Shown one piece after another: positions 37,281-47,255 of a DNA stretch of 64,000 nt. Source of the stretch: Porphyrobacter sp. (GTDB taxonomy: Bacteria; Pseudomonadota; Alphaproteobacteria; Sphingomonadales; Sphingomonadaceae). The position numbers were made by a program, and so were the translations under genes. Each line of letters begins with the position of its first letter. The stretch's first letter is position 1. The notes under the pieces were generated by a model that saw nothing but the letters and a program-made list of their open reading frames with translations, had not been told where the DNA came from and searched no databases. The DNA lies in NCBI GenBank assembly GCA_027533455.1, contig JAPZUC010000002.1:310001-374000 (forward strand), given 5' to 3'.

Positions 37281-38117
37281 ATGTACCCTCAGGTGATCCA
37301 GGATGCATTCCAGACGGCCGGCTCGGAACTGGCGGAACTTTTGCCGCTCGCGATTTTGTTCGGCATCATCGCCTATCTGACCAAGCGCGACGCCCTTGCC
37401 GCGAGCATTAGGCGCGCGCGGCCCGAAGTCGTCACCAACCTTATGCTGTTGCTTGTGAATGCTGTGGTGTTCATCCCCCTGTTGGCGGTGCCACTGCTGA
37501 CCGGCTGGTCGCTGCTTCCACGATCCGAAACACTCGTGGGCTTCTGGGAAACGCTGCCGACTGCGGTCAATGTTGTGGTGGCAATTCTCCTGATCGAGTT
37601 TGTCGCCTACTGGCGTCACCGCTTCGAACATTCCCCGTCGCTGTGGCGGGTCCACGCCACGCACCACGCGGACGAGGCGATGAACTGGTTGAGTGTGCGC
37701 CGCAAGCATCCCCTAGGCGAGGCACTGGCTCTGATCTTCGACAACCTGTTCGTGATCCTGCTGGGCGTGCCGTTCTGGGCGATTGCCGCCGGGGCTTTGA
37801 TCCGCGGCTGGTGGGGCTATTTCATTCATGCCGACGTGCCTTGGACCCTTGGCCCGCTGGGCAAGGTGTTCATCTCGCCAGCGGCGCACCGTCTCCATCA
37901 CATTCGTGACGAGCAATTGATGGGCCACAATTTCGGCAACATGATTACGCTGTGGGACCGGTTGTTCGGCACCTATCGCGATCCTGCGCCCTACCTCGAT
38001 TGCGAGACCGGCATTGCCGAAGGTACGCGCGACTTCGTGGGCGAACTCGCCCGGCCATTCGAGGCGCGCTATTGGCGCAAGCCGGGGGTCGAGGCGACCG
38101 GCGACCAGCCGGCCTGA
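37281..38117 (+). CDS. sterol desaturase / fatty acid hydroxylase family protein
   Basis: 278 aa. An integral membrane di-iron enzyme with four hydrophobic stretches (about 20-35, 52-75, 92-110, 148-172). The histidine clusters are HRFEH, HATHH and HRLHH with further His in GHNFGN. Members hydroxylate or desaturate lipid chains or carotenoids; in this group the substrate might be a carotenoid or ornithine lipid, but that is not shown. It follows the helicase by 39 bases. Confidence 0.86.
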   Translation: MYPQVIQDAFQTAGSELAELLPLAILFGIIAYLTKRDALAASIRRARPEVVTNLMLLLVNAVVFIPLLAVPLLTGWSLLPRSETLVGFWETLPTAVNVVVAILLIEFVAYWRHRFEHSPSLWRVHATHHADEAMNWLSVRRKHPLGEALALIFDNLFVILLGVPFWAIAAGALIRGWWGYFIHADVPWTLGPLGKVFISPAAHRLHHIRDEQLMGHNFGNMITLWDRLFGTYRDPAPYLDCETGIAEGTRDFVGELARPFEARYWRKPGVEATGDQPA

Positions 38118-38151
38118 GAGCGGTCCGCTGACCGCCGGGCAGGCACAGAAC

Positions 38152-40455
38152 CTAACCCACCACCGTAACAAAGCTGTCGAGCACCCGCTTCTCGCCGGCG
38201 TCCTCGAACAGGATGGTGAGCTTGTTGCCCTCCTGATCGATCACGCAGCCCGTGCCGAACTTGGCGTGGGTGACCATAGCGCCGATCGCGACGTCCGAGC
38301 GGGCAGGGGCGGCGAAGCTGGCAGCAGACCGCGTAGTCTCGCGCACCCGCGCAGGCTTGGTCTCGTATCCCGAAGTGAGCGCCCGCTGCCAGCCCGGACC
38401 GCGCATTTGCGCTTTTGCGGGATAGTCGCGCGCCACGTGGGCAAAGGGGTCTTCCTGCTCGCTCCAGTTCGCCCGCCACAGCGATGCGCCGCCGGTGAGC
38501 GTGGTTTCCTGATCGATATGCTCGGGCGGCAGATCTTCGATGAATCGCGACGGTATGGAGCTGGTCCATTGGCCGTAGATCCGGCGATTGGCGGCATGGA
38601 GGATGGTGCAGTGCCGACGCGCGCGGGTGATCGCGACATAGGCGAGGCGGCGTTCCTCCTCCAGCGAGGCAAGCCCGCCTTCATCGATCGCGCGCTGCGA
38701 GGGGAACACGCCTTCCTCCCAGCCGACACAGAACACATTGTCGAACTCCAGCCCCTTGGCCGCGTGGATTGTCATGATCGTCACAGTCTCGCATGCGTCT
38801 GATCGTTCATTGTCCATGACGAGGCTGACATGCTCGAGGAAATCGCCGAGCGTCTCGTATTCCTCCATCGCGCGGGCGAGTTCGGAGAGGTTTTCTGCAC
38901 GGCCCGCGCTCTCGGGCGACCGGTCGGCGGCGAGCATTGCGTTGTAGCCCGATTCTTCCATCACCAACCGGAGCAGATCGGCAGGCGAAAGCGTCTCCGA
39001 TGCCTCGCGCCAGAATAGGAACTGCCGCATCAACCCGCCGATGGTGATCGCGGTGCGCTTGGGCAGCTCGTCACTGTCGGCCAGTTGCAGCGCGGCGGCC
39101 GCGAGTGGCAGGCCGGTGCGGCGCGCGTGACTATGCATCTGCTCCAGCGCCTTGGCGCCAAGTCCGCGCTTGGGCTGATTGTGGATCCGCTCGAACGCCA
39201 GATCGTCCTGCGGCTGCGCGATCAGGCGCAGATAGGCTAGGGCATCGCGGATCTCGGCGCGCTCGTAGAAGCGGAAACCCCCGATGATGCGATAGTTGAT
39301 GCCGATCTGGATGAAGCGGTCTTCGAACTCGCGGGTCTGGTATTGTGCCCGCACGAGGATCGCGACCTGATCGAGCGCAGCGCCTTCGCGCTCCAACCGC
39401 TCGATTGCCTCGCCGACCCGGCGCGCTTCTTCGGGTGCGTCCCACACGCCGATCACCTTGACCTTGTCGCCGCCATTGACCTCGGTCCACAGGGTCTTGT
39501 CATGGCGCTGCGAGTTGGCGCGGATAAGCCCCGAGGCTGCGGCAAGGATGTGCGGCGTCGAGCGGTAATTCTGTTCCAGCCGGATCACTTCCGCGCCCGG
39601 GAAGTCCTTCTCGAAACGCAGGATATTGGCGACCTCTGCCCCGCGCCAGGAATAGATCGACTGGTCATCGTCGCCAACGACGCAGATGTTCTTGTGCCCC
39701 TGCGCCAGCAACCGCAGCCACAGATACTGCACCGCATTGGTGTCCTGATATTCGTCCACCATGATGTAGCGGAAGCGGCGCTGGTAATCGGCGAGGATGT
39801 CCGGGTGCTGCCGAAGGATGTTCAGCATGTGCAGCATCAGATCGCCGAAATCGCAGGCGTTGAGCTGTTTCAGCCGCTCCTGATATCGGGCGTAGAGCGC
39901 CGTACCGCGACCATTGGCGTAGGCTTCGTTCTCCACTGCATCGAGATCGGCGGGGTTGAGGCCGCGGTTCTTCCAGCGGTCGATCAGGCCAGCCAGCTGG
40001 CGCGCGGGCCAGCGCTTCTCGTCCAGCTCGGCCTCGGCGATCAGTTGCTTCAGCAGGCGAAGCTGATCGTCGGTGTCGATGATCGTGTAATTGTGATGGA
40101 GCCCTACGAGCTCGGCATGGCGGCGCAGCATCTTGGCGCAGATCGAGTGGAACGTGCCGAGCCACGGCAGCCCCTCGGCCTGAGGGCCAAGATGATGCGC
40201 GACCCGCTCGCGCATTTCCTTTGCGGCCTTGTTTGTGAAGGTCACGCACAGGATCTGCGAGGGGTAGGCGCGCCCCGTCGCCACAAGGTGCGCCAGCCGC
40301 GAAGTCAGCGCGGCGGTCTTCCCGGTGCCTGCGCCCGCGAGCATCAACACCGGGCCTTCCGTGGCCAGCACAGCGGCACGCTGCGGTGCGTTCAGCCGCG
40401 CCGCATAGGCCGGGATCGAGTCGCGCTCGGCGGGGAAGGGGAGGTTGGTGCTCAT
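38152..40455 (-). CDS. UvrD/PcrA-type ATP-dependent DNA helicase
   Basis: 767 aa. Superfamily 1A helicase. Motif Q is LNAPQRAAV, Walker A is GAGTGKTAAL, motif II is MVDEYQDTN, motif III GDDDQSIYSWRGA, motif IV RLEQNYRST, motif V TIHAAKGLEFD, motif VI VAITRARR. The C-terminal segment ends in a Tudor-like module (VTHAKFGTGCVIDQEGNKLTI) that binds RNA polymerase in UvrD/PcrA. It acts in nucleotide excision repair and mismatch repair. The start is ATG-Ser-Thr-Asn; an alternative upstream start has no support. It is divergent from the secreted-protein gene at 40731 across 275 bases in which I see no other gene. Confidence 0.94.
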   Translation of the reverse strand: MSTNLPFPAERDSIPAYAARLNAPQRAAVLATEGPVLMLAGAGTGKTAALTSRLAHLVATGRAYPSQILCVTFTNKAAKEMRERVAHHLGPQAEGLPWLGTFHSICAKMLRRHAELVGLHHNYTIIDTDDQLRLLKQLIAEAELDEKRWPARQLAGLIDRWKNRGLNPADLDAVENEAYANGRGTALYARYQERLKQLNACDFGDLMLHMLNILRQHPDILADYQRRFRYIMVDEYQDTNAVQYLWLRLLAQGHKNICVVGDDDQSIYSWRGAEVANILRFEKDFPGAEVIRLEQNYRSTPHILAAASGLIRANSQRHDKTLWTEVNGGDKVKVIGVWDAPEEARRVGEAIERLEREGAALDQVAILVRAQYQTREFEDRFIQIGINYRIIGGFRFYERAEIRDALAYLRLIAQPQDDLAFERIHNQPKRGLGAKALEQMHSHARRTGLPLAAAALQLADSDELPKRTAITIGGLMRQFLFWREASETLSPADLLRLVMEESGYNAMLAADRSPESAGRAENLSELARAMEEYETLGDFLEHVSLVMDNERSDACETVTIMTIHAAKGLEFDNVFCVGWEEGVFPSQRAIDEGGLASLEEERRLAYVAITRARRHCTILHAANRRIYGQWTSSIPSRFIEDLPPEHIDQETTLTGGASLWRANWSEQEDPFAHVARDYPAKAQMRGPGWQRALTSGYETKPARVRETTRSAASFAAPARSDVAIGAMVTHAKFGTGCVIDQEGNKLTILFEDAGEKRVLDSFVTVVG

Positions 40456-40730
40456 GGTCTCATGCGAACAGGTAGGGAACAATTCCACGGGGGGCAAGCA
40501 GCGAGGCGGTGCTGCGCACAGGACTCGCGGCAGGCGGAAATTCGGCTTGCCGCCTTTCAGCCACAACTATCGCCCGGACGGGCCGGCGCTGCGTTGCCCG
40601 GGTCGCGACGGCATTGCCCGGCTGCTCACGATGCACATATTGGCCTTGTCCGGTTAGCAGGGGATCGCGCTACCGGACACGCTTTCTTTCGCGTTCGTCG
40701 TGCTTGGGACAGTCACAATTGGAGTTACCC

Positions 40731-41261
40731 ATGCACAAGTCTCTGAATAAATACGGTCTCGCCAGCGCTGCCCTCGCTCTGGCAATGACCCCGTCGCTCG
40801 GCGCTGCGCAGAACCAAGCCATGCCGGAAACGCCTGCCACCACCGGCACCCCGCCCACCGGCACTCCGCCCACTGCTACGCCGCCGGTCCACACCCCTGG
40901 CATGCCGCATTCGGACACGACGACCGAAAGCACCCCGGATCCGACAACGCCCATGCCCGGCGATGAGCAGACCGCCGACAGCGCTGCCTCGGATCAGCTA
41001 GCGACGCAGGCCGCGACTCCTCCCGTTTCCGCTGCTGATCGCGACGCCAAGATGCAGGCCTGGCCCGCCGAACAGCGGACCGCCTTCAACACCTGTACGC
41101 CCGAAACCCAGACCTATTTCTGGACGCTGAGCGAGGATCGTCAGGAAATTTTCTGGCGGATCGCCGACACCGACAAGGCAACACTCGCCACGATGGCGGA
41201 ACCGCAGCGCGAAGCCACCTGGGTCGAACTCGAAAACCGCATCAAGACGATGAAGGGCTAA
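40731..41261 (+). CDS. secreted Pro/Thr-rich protein of unknown function
   Basis: 176 aa. A signal peptide (MHKSLNKYGLASAALALAM..., cleaving near GAAQ) is followed by a low-complexity tract rich in Pro and Thr (repeats of the form TGTPPTGTPPTATPP, about 36-75), an acidic linker, and then a C-terminal region of 70 residues with WPAEQRTAFNTC and FWTLSEDRQEIFWRI. I do not recognise the last domain. A GGAG sits nine bases upstream of the ATG. Likely periplasmic or surface-exposed. Confidence 0.75.
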   Translation: MHKSLNKYGLASAALALAMTPSLGAAQNQAMPETPATTGTPPTGTPPTATPPVHTPGMPHSDTTTESTPDPTTPMPGDEQTADSAASDQLATQAATPPVSAADRDAKMQAWPAEQRTAFNTCTPETQTYFWTLSEDRQEIFWRIADTDKATLATMAEPQREATWVELENRIKTMKG

Positions 41262-41265
41262 GCCG

Positions 41266-41841
41266 TCACGCCGAGGGCTCCGGGTCAGCAGACAGGGCAG
41301 CATCCATCCGCAAGAGATGGAGCTTGCCCTTGCCGACCCGGCGCTCGGCATCGCACGAGAGACCCTTTATCGCGATGTCTTCGTTGAAGGCGGTTTCCAG
41401 CGCGATCCACGTTTCCGGGCCGATCCAGCCGAGCCGCAGCAGGCGGTCGAGCGCCACTTCGCCGGCACCTGAATGATAGGGCGGATCAGCGAGGATCAAA
41501 TCGAGCGGCTTTGTCGCCGCCCGTAAACCCATGACCGAACCGGTTTCGACCCGCGTGCGCGTGCCTGCACCCAGCGCCGCGATATTGGCGCGGATCGCGT
41601 CTACCGCAGCACGGTCCTGCTCGACAAACAGGCAATGCGTCGCGCCGCGCGACAGGGCTTCCAGCCCGAGCGCGCCGGAGCCTGCGAAGAGGTCTGCGAC
41701 CTGCAATCCCTCAAAATCGCCAAGCCGGCTGGTGAGCATTGCGAACAGCGTTTCACGTGCACGGTCTGCTGTGGGGCGGGTCGCTTCGCCTTTGGGCGCT
41801 ACGAGCTTTCGTCCGCGCCACTCGCCTGCAATGATACGCAT
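41266..41841 (-). CDS. rsmD: 16S rRNA (guanine-966-N2)-methyltransferase
   Basis: 191 aa. The usual RsmD start MRIIAGEWRGRKL is present, followed by RPTADRARETLF, the SAM motif VADLFAGSGALGLEALSRGA, FVEQDRAAV, and the catalytic DPPY in LILADPPYHSG. It modifies G966 in 16S rRNA. The ATG shares one base with the stop of the upstream pseudouridine synthase (TGATG), so the two ribosome-modifying enzymes are translationally coupled. Confidence 0.96.
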   Translation of the reverse strand: MRIIAGEWRGRKLVAPKGEATRPTADRARETLFAMLTSRLGDFEGLQVADLFAGSGALGLEALSRGATHCLFVEQDRAAVDAIRANIAALGAGTRTRVETGSVMGLRAATKPLDLILADPPYHSGAGEVALDRLLRLGWIGPETWIALETAFNEDIAIKGLSCDAERRVGKGKLHLLRMDAALSADPEPSA

Positions 41842-42965
41842 CAGCGGGTCCCGCGCGGCGGCGGGTTGCCGCGTGTGGGGGCCGGGCGCTTGCGCGATCC
41901 GGAGCCTGTGCCGGGACGTTGCTTGCCCGGGGCAACGCGGTCCTTGCGCGGGCCAGCTTCGGACCCGGCCAAGCCCTTGCGCGGAGCATTGGTCAGAGTG
42001 GCCGGGCCCTTGCGCGAAGCATTGGAGAAAGGTGCCGCGCCCTTGCGCGGCTTGGCGGCAGTTGTAACGGCATCCTTGCGTGGGGCAGGACGGGCGGACG
42101 GGGCTTTGCGGGCCGTCGCGCGCTCCGGCGCGGGCGCCTTTACCGGGGCGGCAATCGCGATTTTCTCGGCCTTCTTCACTCCGCCGCGCGGGATGGGCTC
42201 GCCGGTTATCTCGGACAGGAAATGCGCCACCGGCTTGCCAGTCAGTTCGACTGCCTGCCCACGCGGCAGATCACCGATGTTGAACGGGCCATAGCCGGTG
42301 CGGATGAGGCGGTTCACCTGAAGCCCGAGAAATTCGAGCACATTGCGCACTTCGCGGTTCTTGCCTTCGGTGATCGTCATCTCGACCCACAGATTGCGGC
42401 CCGATGAGCGTTCAAGATTGGCATCGATCGACCCGTAACGCACGCCGTCGATCTCGACGCCCTCGATCAGTTCCTCGAGCTGTTCCTGCGTCACCACCCC
42501 GAATGCGCGCGCGCGATAGGTGCGGGGGACCTTGGTGGCGGGGAGCTCCATAGTGCGCTTCAGCCCGCCGTCATTGGTGAGCAGCAGCAGGCCTTCGGTG
42601 TTGAGATCGAGCCGTCCGACAGGCATCAGCCGCGGCGTGCCCTTGGGCAGCGCATTGCGCAGGGCGGTGTAGATTGTGGGGCGTCCGGCCGGATCGCGTT
42701 CTGCGGTGATGAGGCCGGCGGGTTTGTGGAATGCGAACAGGCGCGTGGCCTCGGCAGCGGCGACCGGATTGCCGTCAACCGTCACGCCCTTGAGGCTGGA
42801 AAGGATGGTCGCCGGGGTGTCGAGCACCTTGCCATCGAGCGCGACGCGCCCTTCGGCAATCATCCGTTCGATCTCGCGGCGGCTGGCAACGCCGGCGCGG
42901 GCGAGCAGCTTGGCGATGCGGTCGCCTTCGGGGCGGTCGGCGGAGCGGGGGGGCTGGGTGGGCAT
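41841..42965 (-). CDS. 23S rRNA pseudouridine synthase, RluB/RsuA family, with long basic tail
   Basis: 374 aa, longer than the usual 240-290. An N-terminal S4 domain (about 15-60, RIAKLLARAGVASRREIERMI) and an RsuA catalytic domain (about 75-250; catalytic Asp in PVGRLDLNTEGLLLLTNDG, then KVPRTYRAR and EGKNREVRNVLEFLG). The last 125 residues are a disordered, very basic tail with repeats of RKG, RKD and RKR separated by Ala, Pro and Thr. Such tails occur in alphaproteobacterial homologues. The ORF is open further upstream (to 43163) but the start at 42965 is the one with the conserved N-terminus. Confidence 0.92.
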   Translation of the reverse strand: MPTQPPRSADRPEGDRIAKLLARAGVASRREIERMIAEGRVALDGKVLDTPATILSSLKGVTVDGNPVAAAEATRLFAFHKPAGLITAERDPAGRPTIYTALRNALPKGTPRLMPVGRLDLNTEGLLLLTNDGGLKRTMELPATKVPRTYRARAFGVVTQEQLEELIEGVEIDGVRYGSIDANLERSSGRNLWVEMTITEGKNREVRNVLEFLGLQVNRLIRTGYGPFNIGDLPRGQAVELTGKPVAHFLSEITGEPIPRGGVKKAEKIAIAAPVKAPAPERATARKAPSARPAPRKDAVTTAAKPRKGAAPFSNASRKGPATLTNAPRKGLAGSEAGPRKDRVAPGKQRPGTGSGSRKRPAPTRGNPPPRGTR

Positions 42966-43017
42966 GGCCGCGCGCCTAGAGCATTTCTTCAGGAAATGCG
43001 ACCCGCGATGACAGCGC

Positions 43018-44178
43018 TCAATCGGCGGCCCGCAGCGCCTCGGCCACGATCTGGTCGAAGCGCGCGATCCCGCCCTCCAGCGTGCCAAGCGTGATGTGAT
43101 CGATCGCGCCCGAGGAAAGCCCCTGCTGGCCCAGCTCCGCCGCGCGGAAATCTTCGGACGCAAAGACTCCGCCGTCGAGCAGGTTCCAGCTCTTTTCCCA
43201 ATGCGCCAGCGCCTTTTCAGTCGCGGGTGCCTCGGGAATGAGCATGAAGTCCTCGACCAGCGTCAGGTCGGCTGCTTGCGGCATCAGCACCATGACATTC
43301 ACGTAATCGGGACTGGGCACGATCACCGTCGCGGGGAGCAGTTGGTAGGCAAAGGTCACGACGCGGCGCAGACTGGCCATGTCGGTGAGGTCGACGCCCT
43401 CCATCTCCTCAAGCCGCCCCACGGCAGAGCGCTGGTGCGGGCCGATCTGATCGCCTGCAGTGATCCCGTCCTTGAAGAACGGGCCGATGGTCGCCGCGTG
43501 CAGCCGCGTCACATGGTAGCTTTCAAGGAAGGCATCCATGATGAGCTTCCAGTTGCCCTTCACAGTGTGAAGCTTGCGGCGGAACAGGTGCGCGCCCGCC
43601 AATCCGAAAGAATCCAGATCCCTGCCCAATTCCCGGGCAGCACTGAAATCGGGAGCCTCCGCCGGCGCGAACCAGATCAGGCCGCCCGCCTCTAAACTGG
43701 GCAATTCGACCAAGCCGAAGTCCGCTTTCTCCAGCCCGGGGAAGGTCTCGGGCCGCGGGAGGGCCATCAACCCGCCGTCAAGGCGATAGGTCCAGGCATG
43801 ATAGGGGCACACCAGCCGCTTGGCGCATTGCACTTCGCTTCCCTCGACCAGGCGCGTCCCCCGGTGGCGGCAGACATTGAGAAAGACATGGGCATTCCCA
43901 TCGGCGTCGCGGGTGATCAACAGCGGGCGTCCCGTGGCATCATGCGGCACGGCCATGCCTGCTTCGGGCAGCAGCGCGGACGGTGCGATCACCTGCGGCA
44001 GCCGGTCGAACAGCGCCGCCTTTTCGCGCGCGAAGTGATCGGGGCAGGTGTAGTTCGACGCAGGCACCGTCTGGATGCCGCTCGCCATCTTGCCCGCACC
44101 GCTGCGGATCGCCTCGGCGAGCGCCAATTGGCCGGATGTGGGCCGCAAAGCGGGGACAGTCGTATCGGCAGGGTTCAT
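43018..44178 (-). CDS. aromatic-ring-hydroxylating dioxygenase alpha subunit (Rieske oxygenase)
   Basis: 386 aa. An N-terminal Rieske [2Fe-2S] domain with C-x-H-x17-C-x2-H visible as [10 protein letters not shown]...[12 protein letters not shown] (about 90-115), then the Ring_hydroxyl_A catalytic domain with [12 protein letters not shown] supplying mononuclear-iron His ligands. It hydroxylates a substrate using electrons from a ferredoxin/reductase, which are not encoded nearby, so the substrate is unknown. The start has GGGGAAGAGAGC before the ATG. It is divergent from the AmpG-like gene across 73 bases. Confidence 0.9.
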   Translation of the reverse strand: MNPADTTVPALRPTSGQLALAEAIRSGAGKMASGIQTVPASNYTCPDHFAREKAALFDRLPQVIAPSALLPEAGMAVPHDATGRPLLITRDADGNAHVFLNVCRHRGTRLVEGSEVQCAKRLVCPYHAWTYRLDGGLMALPRPETFPGLEKADFGLVELPSLEAGGLIWFAPAEAPDFSAARELGRDLDSFGLAGAHLFRRKLHTVKGNWKLIMDAFLESYHVTRLHAATIGPFFKDGITAGDQIGPHQRSAVGRLEEMEGVDLTDMASLRRVVTFAYQLLPATVIVPSPDYVNVMVLMPQAADLTLVEDFMLIPEAPATEKALAHWEKSWNLLDGGVFASEDFRAAELGQQGLSSGAIDHITLGTLEGGIARFDQIVAEALRAAD

Positions 44179-44251
44179 GCTCTCTTCCCCATTCCTCATC
44201 CTCGCGGCTAGTGTCGCAGAAATCTGGGTAAACGGGAAGGACGCGAGCAGC

Positions 44252-46006
44252 ATGGCCGACGCTTCGGCAGCGAGGAACAACAAACCGGGCTGGAGCACCC
44301 TGCTGCGCGCGTTGCGCAGCCCCAAGAGCGGCTACATGCTGCTTTTCGGCTTCGCGCAAGGCCTTCCCCCTGCGCTGTTCCTCGGCACTCTCTACGCTTG
44401 GCTTTCGGAAGCCGAGGTCGATCTTGAAACGATGGGCGTCTTTTCGCTGGTTGGCCTCGCCTATGCCTTCCAGTTCCTGTGGTCTCCGCTACTCGACAAG
44501 GTCGATATTCCTGTCTTGCGTAGGCTCGGCAAGCGCAAGCAGTGGATGGCGCCTATGCAGCTCGTCATCGGCATCGCGCTGGTGGTGATGAGCACGCTTG
44601 ATCCGCGCAGCGCACTCGCCTGGTTCAGCCTGCTCGCCGCAATCGGCGCCTTCGCCAGCGCGACGCAGGACATTGCGATCAACGCCTGGCGCATCGATGT
44701 CGCCGACGAAGTCGCGACGATCGACATCCTCTCGACGATCACCCAGATGGGCTTCCGCCTCGCATCGCTCGTCGGTGGTGCGATCGGACTAATCATGGCC
44801 GACCGCTATGGCTGGCCCTTCGTCTACGTCATGTTCGGCGGCTTCATGCTGGCGATCGGCTTTGCCGCGCTGTTTGCTCCGGATGCGCATGTCACCGAGG
44901 ACCGGGCGGCCAATGCCGCAAGCAATCGCGACGAGGTGGCCGAACTTTATGCCGAAGGGGAAGTGAGCCCGCGCATTCGCAACCGGGCGCTGCTCGCGGT
45001 GGGTGCGCTGTGGGCCTGGGCGATCGTGACAGTGGTCGTCTTCATGGTCCGCTCTATGACCGAAAGCCCCGAAACCAGGCCTGACGTCGCGCTGTTCACC
45101 ACCGCCTATGGCCCGCTGATCGTCCTCGCCACCATCGTGTTGCCCGCCTTCATCGCTGCCTGGGTGGTGAAGCAACAGCGCGCGGGGTTGAACGTGGTCT
45201 CAGCCGCCGAGGCGGGCGAGCGGTGCGAGGTCACCTTCGCCGATCATCTCTACCGCGCGCTGGTGCTGCCGCTGGTCGAGTTCGTGAGCCGCATGGGCTG
45301 GTCGCTGGTGCTCGTGCTCGCTTTGGTCCTGACCTATCGCATCACGGATTCGGTGTGGGGGGTGTTCGCCTACCCCTTCTACCTCAAGGAGCTGGGTTAC
45401 ACCGGCGAGGACGTCGCCTTCGCCTCCAAGATCCTAGGCATCTTCGCGGTACTGATCGGACTTGCGCTGGGCGGCTGGCTGATCACGGTCTTCGGGCGCA
45501 TGTTCATGCTGACTTTGGGCGCAATCATCGCGGCGGCCACCAACCTGCTCTATGCCAACCTCGCGGTCGGCGGAGCTGCGATGCAGGCGGCGAGCGACGC
45601 GATCGGCTTCACCTGGCTTGTCGACACCACCGCGCACGGGCTCGCGCCGCTGTTCTTCGTCGCCGCACCGCCCTCTCCGGGGTTGGCGAGACTCGCATTC
45701 ACGATCTTCTGGGAGAACCTCGCGATCGGGATCGCCGGGGCGGCCTATATTGCCTGGCTCTCGAGCATCGTGGCCAAGCGCTATGCGGCAGTGCAATTCG
45801 CGCTGCTCTCCTCGCTTACGCTGCTGATCGGCACGCTCGGGCGCGGGGCGCTCGGCCAGATGATCGAAGTGCGCGGCTATTACTACGTGTTCATCCTGAC
45901 AACACTGATCGGCGGCATTGCCGTGGTGCTGTGCGTGGTCGAATGGGTGAGGCAGGTGAGATCAGGCAGGGGGGAAAACGCCCCGCCGCCGGAGCTGGAG
46001 ATCTAG
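44252..46006 (+). CDS. AmpG-like muropeptide/MFS permease
   Basis: 584 aa. A major facilitator with about 12-14 helices. The N-terminus [32 protein letters not shown] matches AmpG, which imports anhydromuropeptides for cell-wall recycling. Further AmpG-like stretches are [38 protein letters not shown] and [12 protein letters not shown]. It may act with the Slt enzyme at 11604. AAGGA sits 10 bases upstream of the ATG. The stop overlaps folC by 4 bases (convergent). Confidence 0.88.
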   Translation: MADASAARNNKPGWSTLLRALRSPKSGYMLLFGFAQGLPPALFLGTLYAWLSEAEVDLETMGVFSLVGLAYAFQFLWSPLLDKVDIPVLRRLGKRKQWMAPMQLVIGIALVVMSTLDPRSALAWFSLLAAIGAFASATQDIAINAWRIDVADEVATIDILSTITQMGFRLASLVGGAIGLIMADRYGWPFVYVMFGGFMLAIGFAALFAPDAHVTEDRAANAASNRDEVAELYAEGEVSPRIRNRALLAVGALWAWAIVTVVVFMVRSMTESPETRPDVALFTTAYGPLIVLATIVLPAFIAAWVVKQQRAGLNVVSAAEAGERCEVTFADHLYRALVLPLVEFVSRMGWSLVLVLALVLTYRITDSVWGVFAYPFYLKELGYTGEDVAFASKILGIFAVLIGLALGGWLITVFGRMFMLTLGAIIAAATNLLYANLAVGGAAMQAASDAIGFTWLVDTTAHGLAPLFFVAAPPSPGLARLAFTIFWENLAIGIAGAAYIAWLSSIVAKRYAAVQFALLSSLTLLIGTLGRGALGQMIEVRGYYYVFILTTLIGGIAVVLCVVEWVRQVRSGRGENAPPPELEI

Positions 46007-47247
46007 TCCGGCAACTCGTCATTCAGCCGCAGCACCTCGCCTGCGAGGTAGAGCGAGCCGGCGATGAGGATGGGCAGGCCGTCCTCCGGGATCACGGCGA
46101 GGGCGCCCGGCACATCGGGGGCGGAGCGTGCCTCGGAGCCGAAGGCGCTTGCCGGGTGCCACTCGTGCCCCGGCACCGGCACAGCAGTGATGCTCGCGAG
46201 TGCAGGGGCGAGCGGGGCGGTCAGTGAGGCGGGGTCCTTGCCCTCGATCATGCCGATCACGAGGTGGAGGCGCTGGCCCGCGAAGTGCGCGCCCAGCATG
46301 GCGCCGGCCTGCGGGTTGTGGCCTCCGTCGAGCCACACCTCGCGGGAACCGACGAGCGGTCCGGTGGCGAGGCGCTGCATACGGGCAGGCCAGCGGGCGG
46401 TGGTCGCACCGGCGATGATGGCGGCCTCGCTTATCCCGAGCCTGCTCTGGGCGCGCAGCATGGCGGCCGCGAGTCCGGCGTTTAGCGCCTGATGGCGACC
46501 GGGCAGGCCGAGTGGCGAAGCCGGTAACGCGGCAACGGGATGCAGCGGCGCGCCGGCGTTGGCGGCCACCGCCGCGACCGCGGCCTGCGCTTCGGGGTGG
46601 TAGGTGTGGTGAAGCGTCACCAGCGGCACGCCGCGCTTCGCGATCCCCGCCTTCTCGAAGGCGATCCGCGCCATCGGTTCCTTGGGTACGCCCTCCTCCG
46701 GCGCGAGCAGGAAGCGTTCATGATCGAGGCCCAGTGCTGCGATCCCGCAGGCGGCGAGCGCCTCGGGCTCCAGCACATTGGTCGCATCGAAGCGCCCGCC
46801 CATGCCGACCTCGACCACGCAGGCGTCGGCCGGCACCCGCGAGAACGCTAGGAAAGCTGCGGCGATGGTGACTTCGAAGAAGCTGGGGCCGAGGTCTTCT
46901 CCGGCATCCAGCACCTCCTTCAGCACATCAGCCAGCGCCTCGTCGGAGATCAACTCCCCCGCCAACCGGATGCGTTCATTATAGCGAACAAGATGGGGCG
47001 AGGTGGTCACGTGGACCTTGTAGCCCTCGGCCTCCAGCATCGCGCGCAGGAAGGCGCTCGTCGAGCCCTTGCCGTTGGTGCCTGCGACATGGAACACCGG
47101 CGGCAGCTTGCGGTGCGGGTTGCCGAGCCGCTCCATCAAGGCGCGGATCGTCTCTAGCCCGAGCCGACCTTGCGGCAGGCTCAGCGCCGCAAGGCGATCA
47201 AGCTGAGCCTGAACGCGCGGGTCGTTCGACCGCCCGAAGTCGCGCAT
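46003..47247 (-). CDS. folC: bifunctional folylpolyglutamate/dihydrofolate synthase
   Basis: 414 aa. It adds glutamate to dihydropteroate and folates. Mur-ligase-type fold: the P-loop is HVAGTNGKGSTSAFL near residue 47, then TTSPHLVRYNERIRL, VEVGMGGRFDATNVL, and the catalytic Lys region GVPKEPMARIAFEKAGIAK. The C-terminal domain has DGGHNPQAGAML. It heads the downstream half of the minus-strand block trpF-trpB-trpA-accD-folC, an arrangement common in alphaproteobacteria. Confidence 0.95.
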   Translation of the reverse strand: MRDFGRSNDPRVQAQLDRLAALSLPQGRLGLETIRALMERLGNPHRKLPPVFHVAGTNGKGSTSAFLRAMLEAEGYKVHVTTSPHLVRYNERIRLAGELISDEALADVLKEVLDAGEDLGPSFFEVTIAAAFLAFSRVPADACVVEVGMGGRFDATNVLEPEALAACGIAALGLDHERFLLAPEEGVPKEPMARIAFEKAGIAKRGVPLVTLHHTYHPEAQAAVAAVAANAGAPLHPVAALPASPLGLPGRHQALNAGLAAAMLRAQSRLGISEAAIIAGATTARWPARMQRLATGPLVGSREVWLDGGHNPQAGAMLGAHFAGQRLHLVIGMIEGKDPASLTAPLAPALASITAVPVPGHEWHPASAFGSEARSAPDVPGALAVIPEDGLPILIAGSLYLAGEVLRLNDELPD

Positions 47248-47255
47248 GAGACCGC

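Noticed and set aside
42966-43163. Upstream extension of the RluB-type gene to 43163
   Set aside because: The added 66 residues overlap the end of the Rieske oxygenase gene and lack conservation, and the S4 domain begins right after the ATG at 42965.
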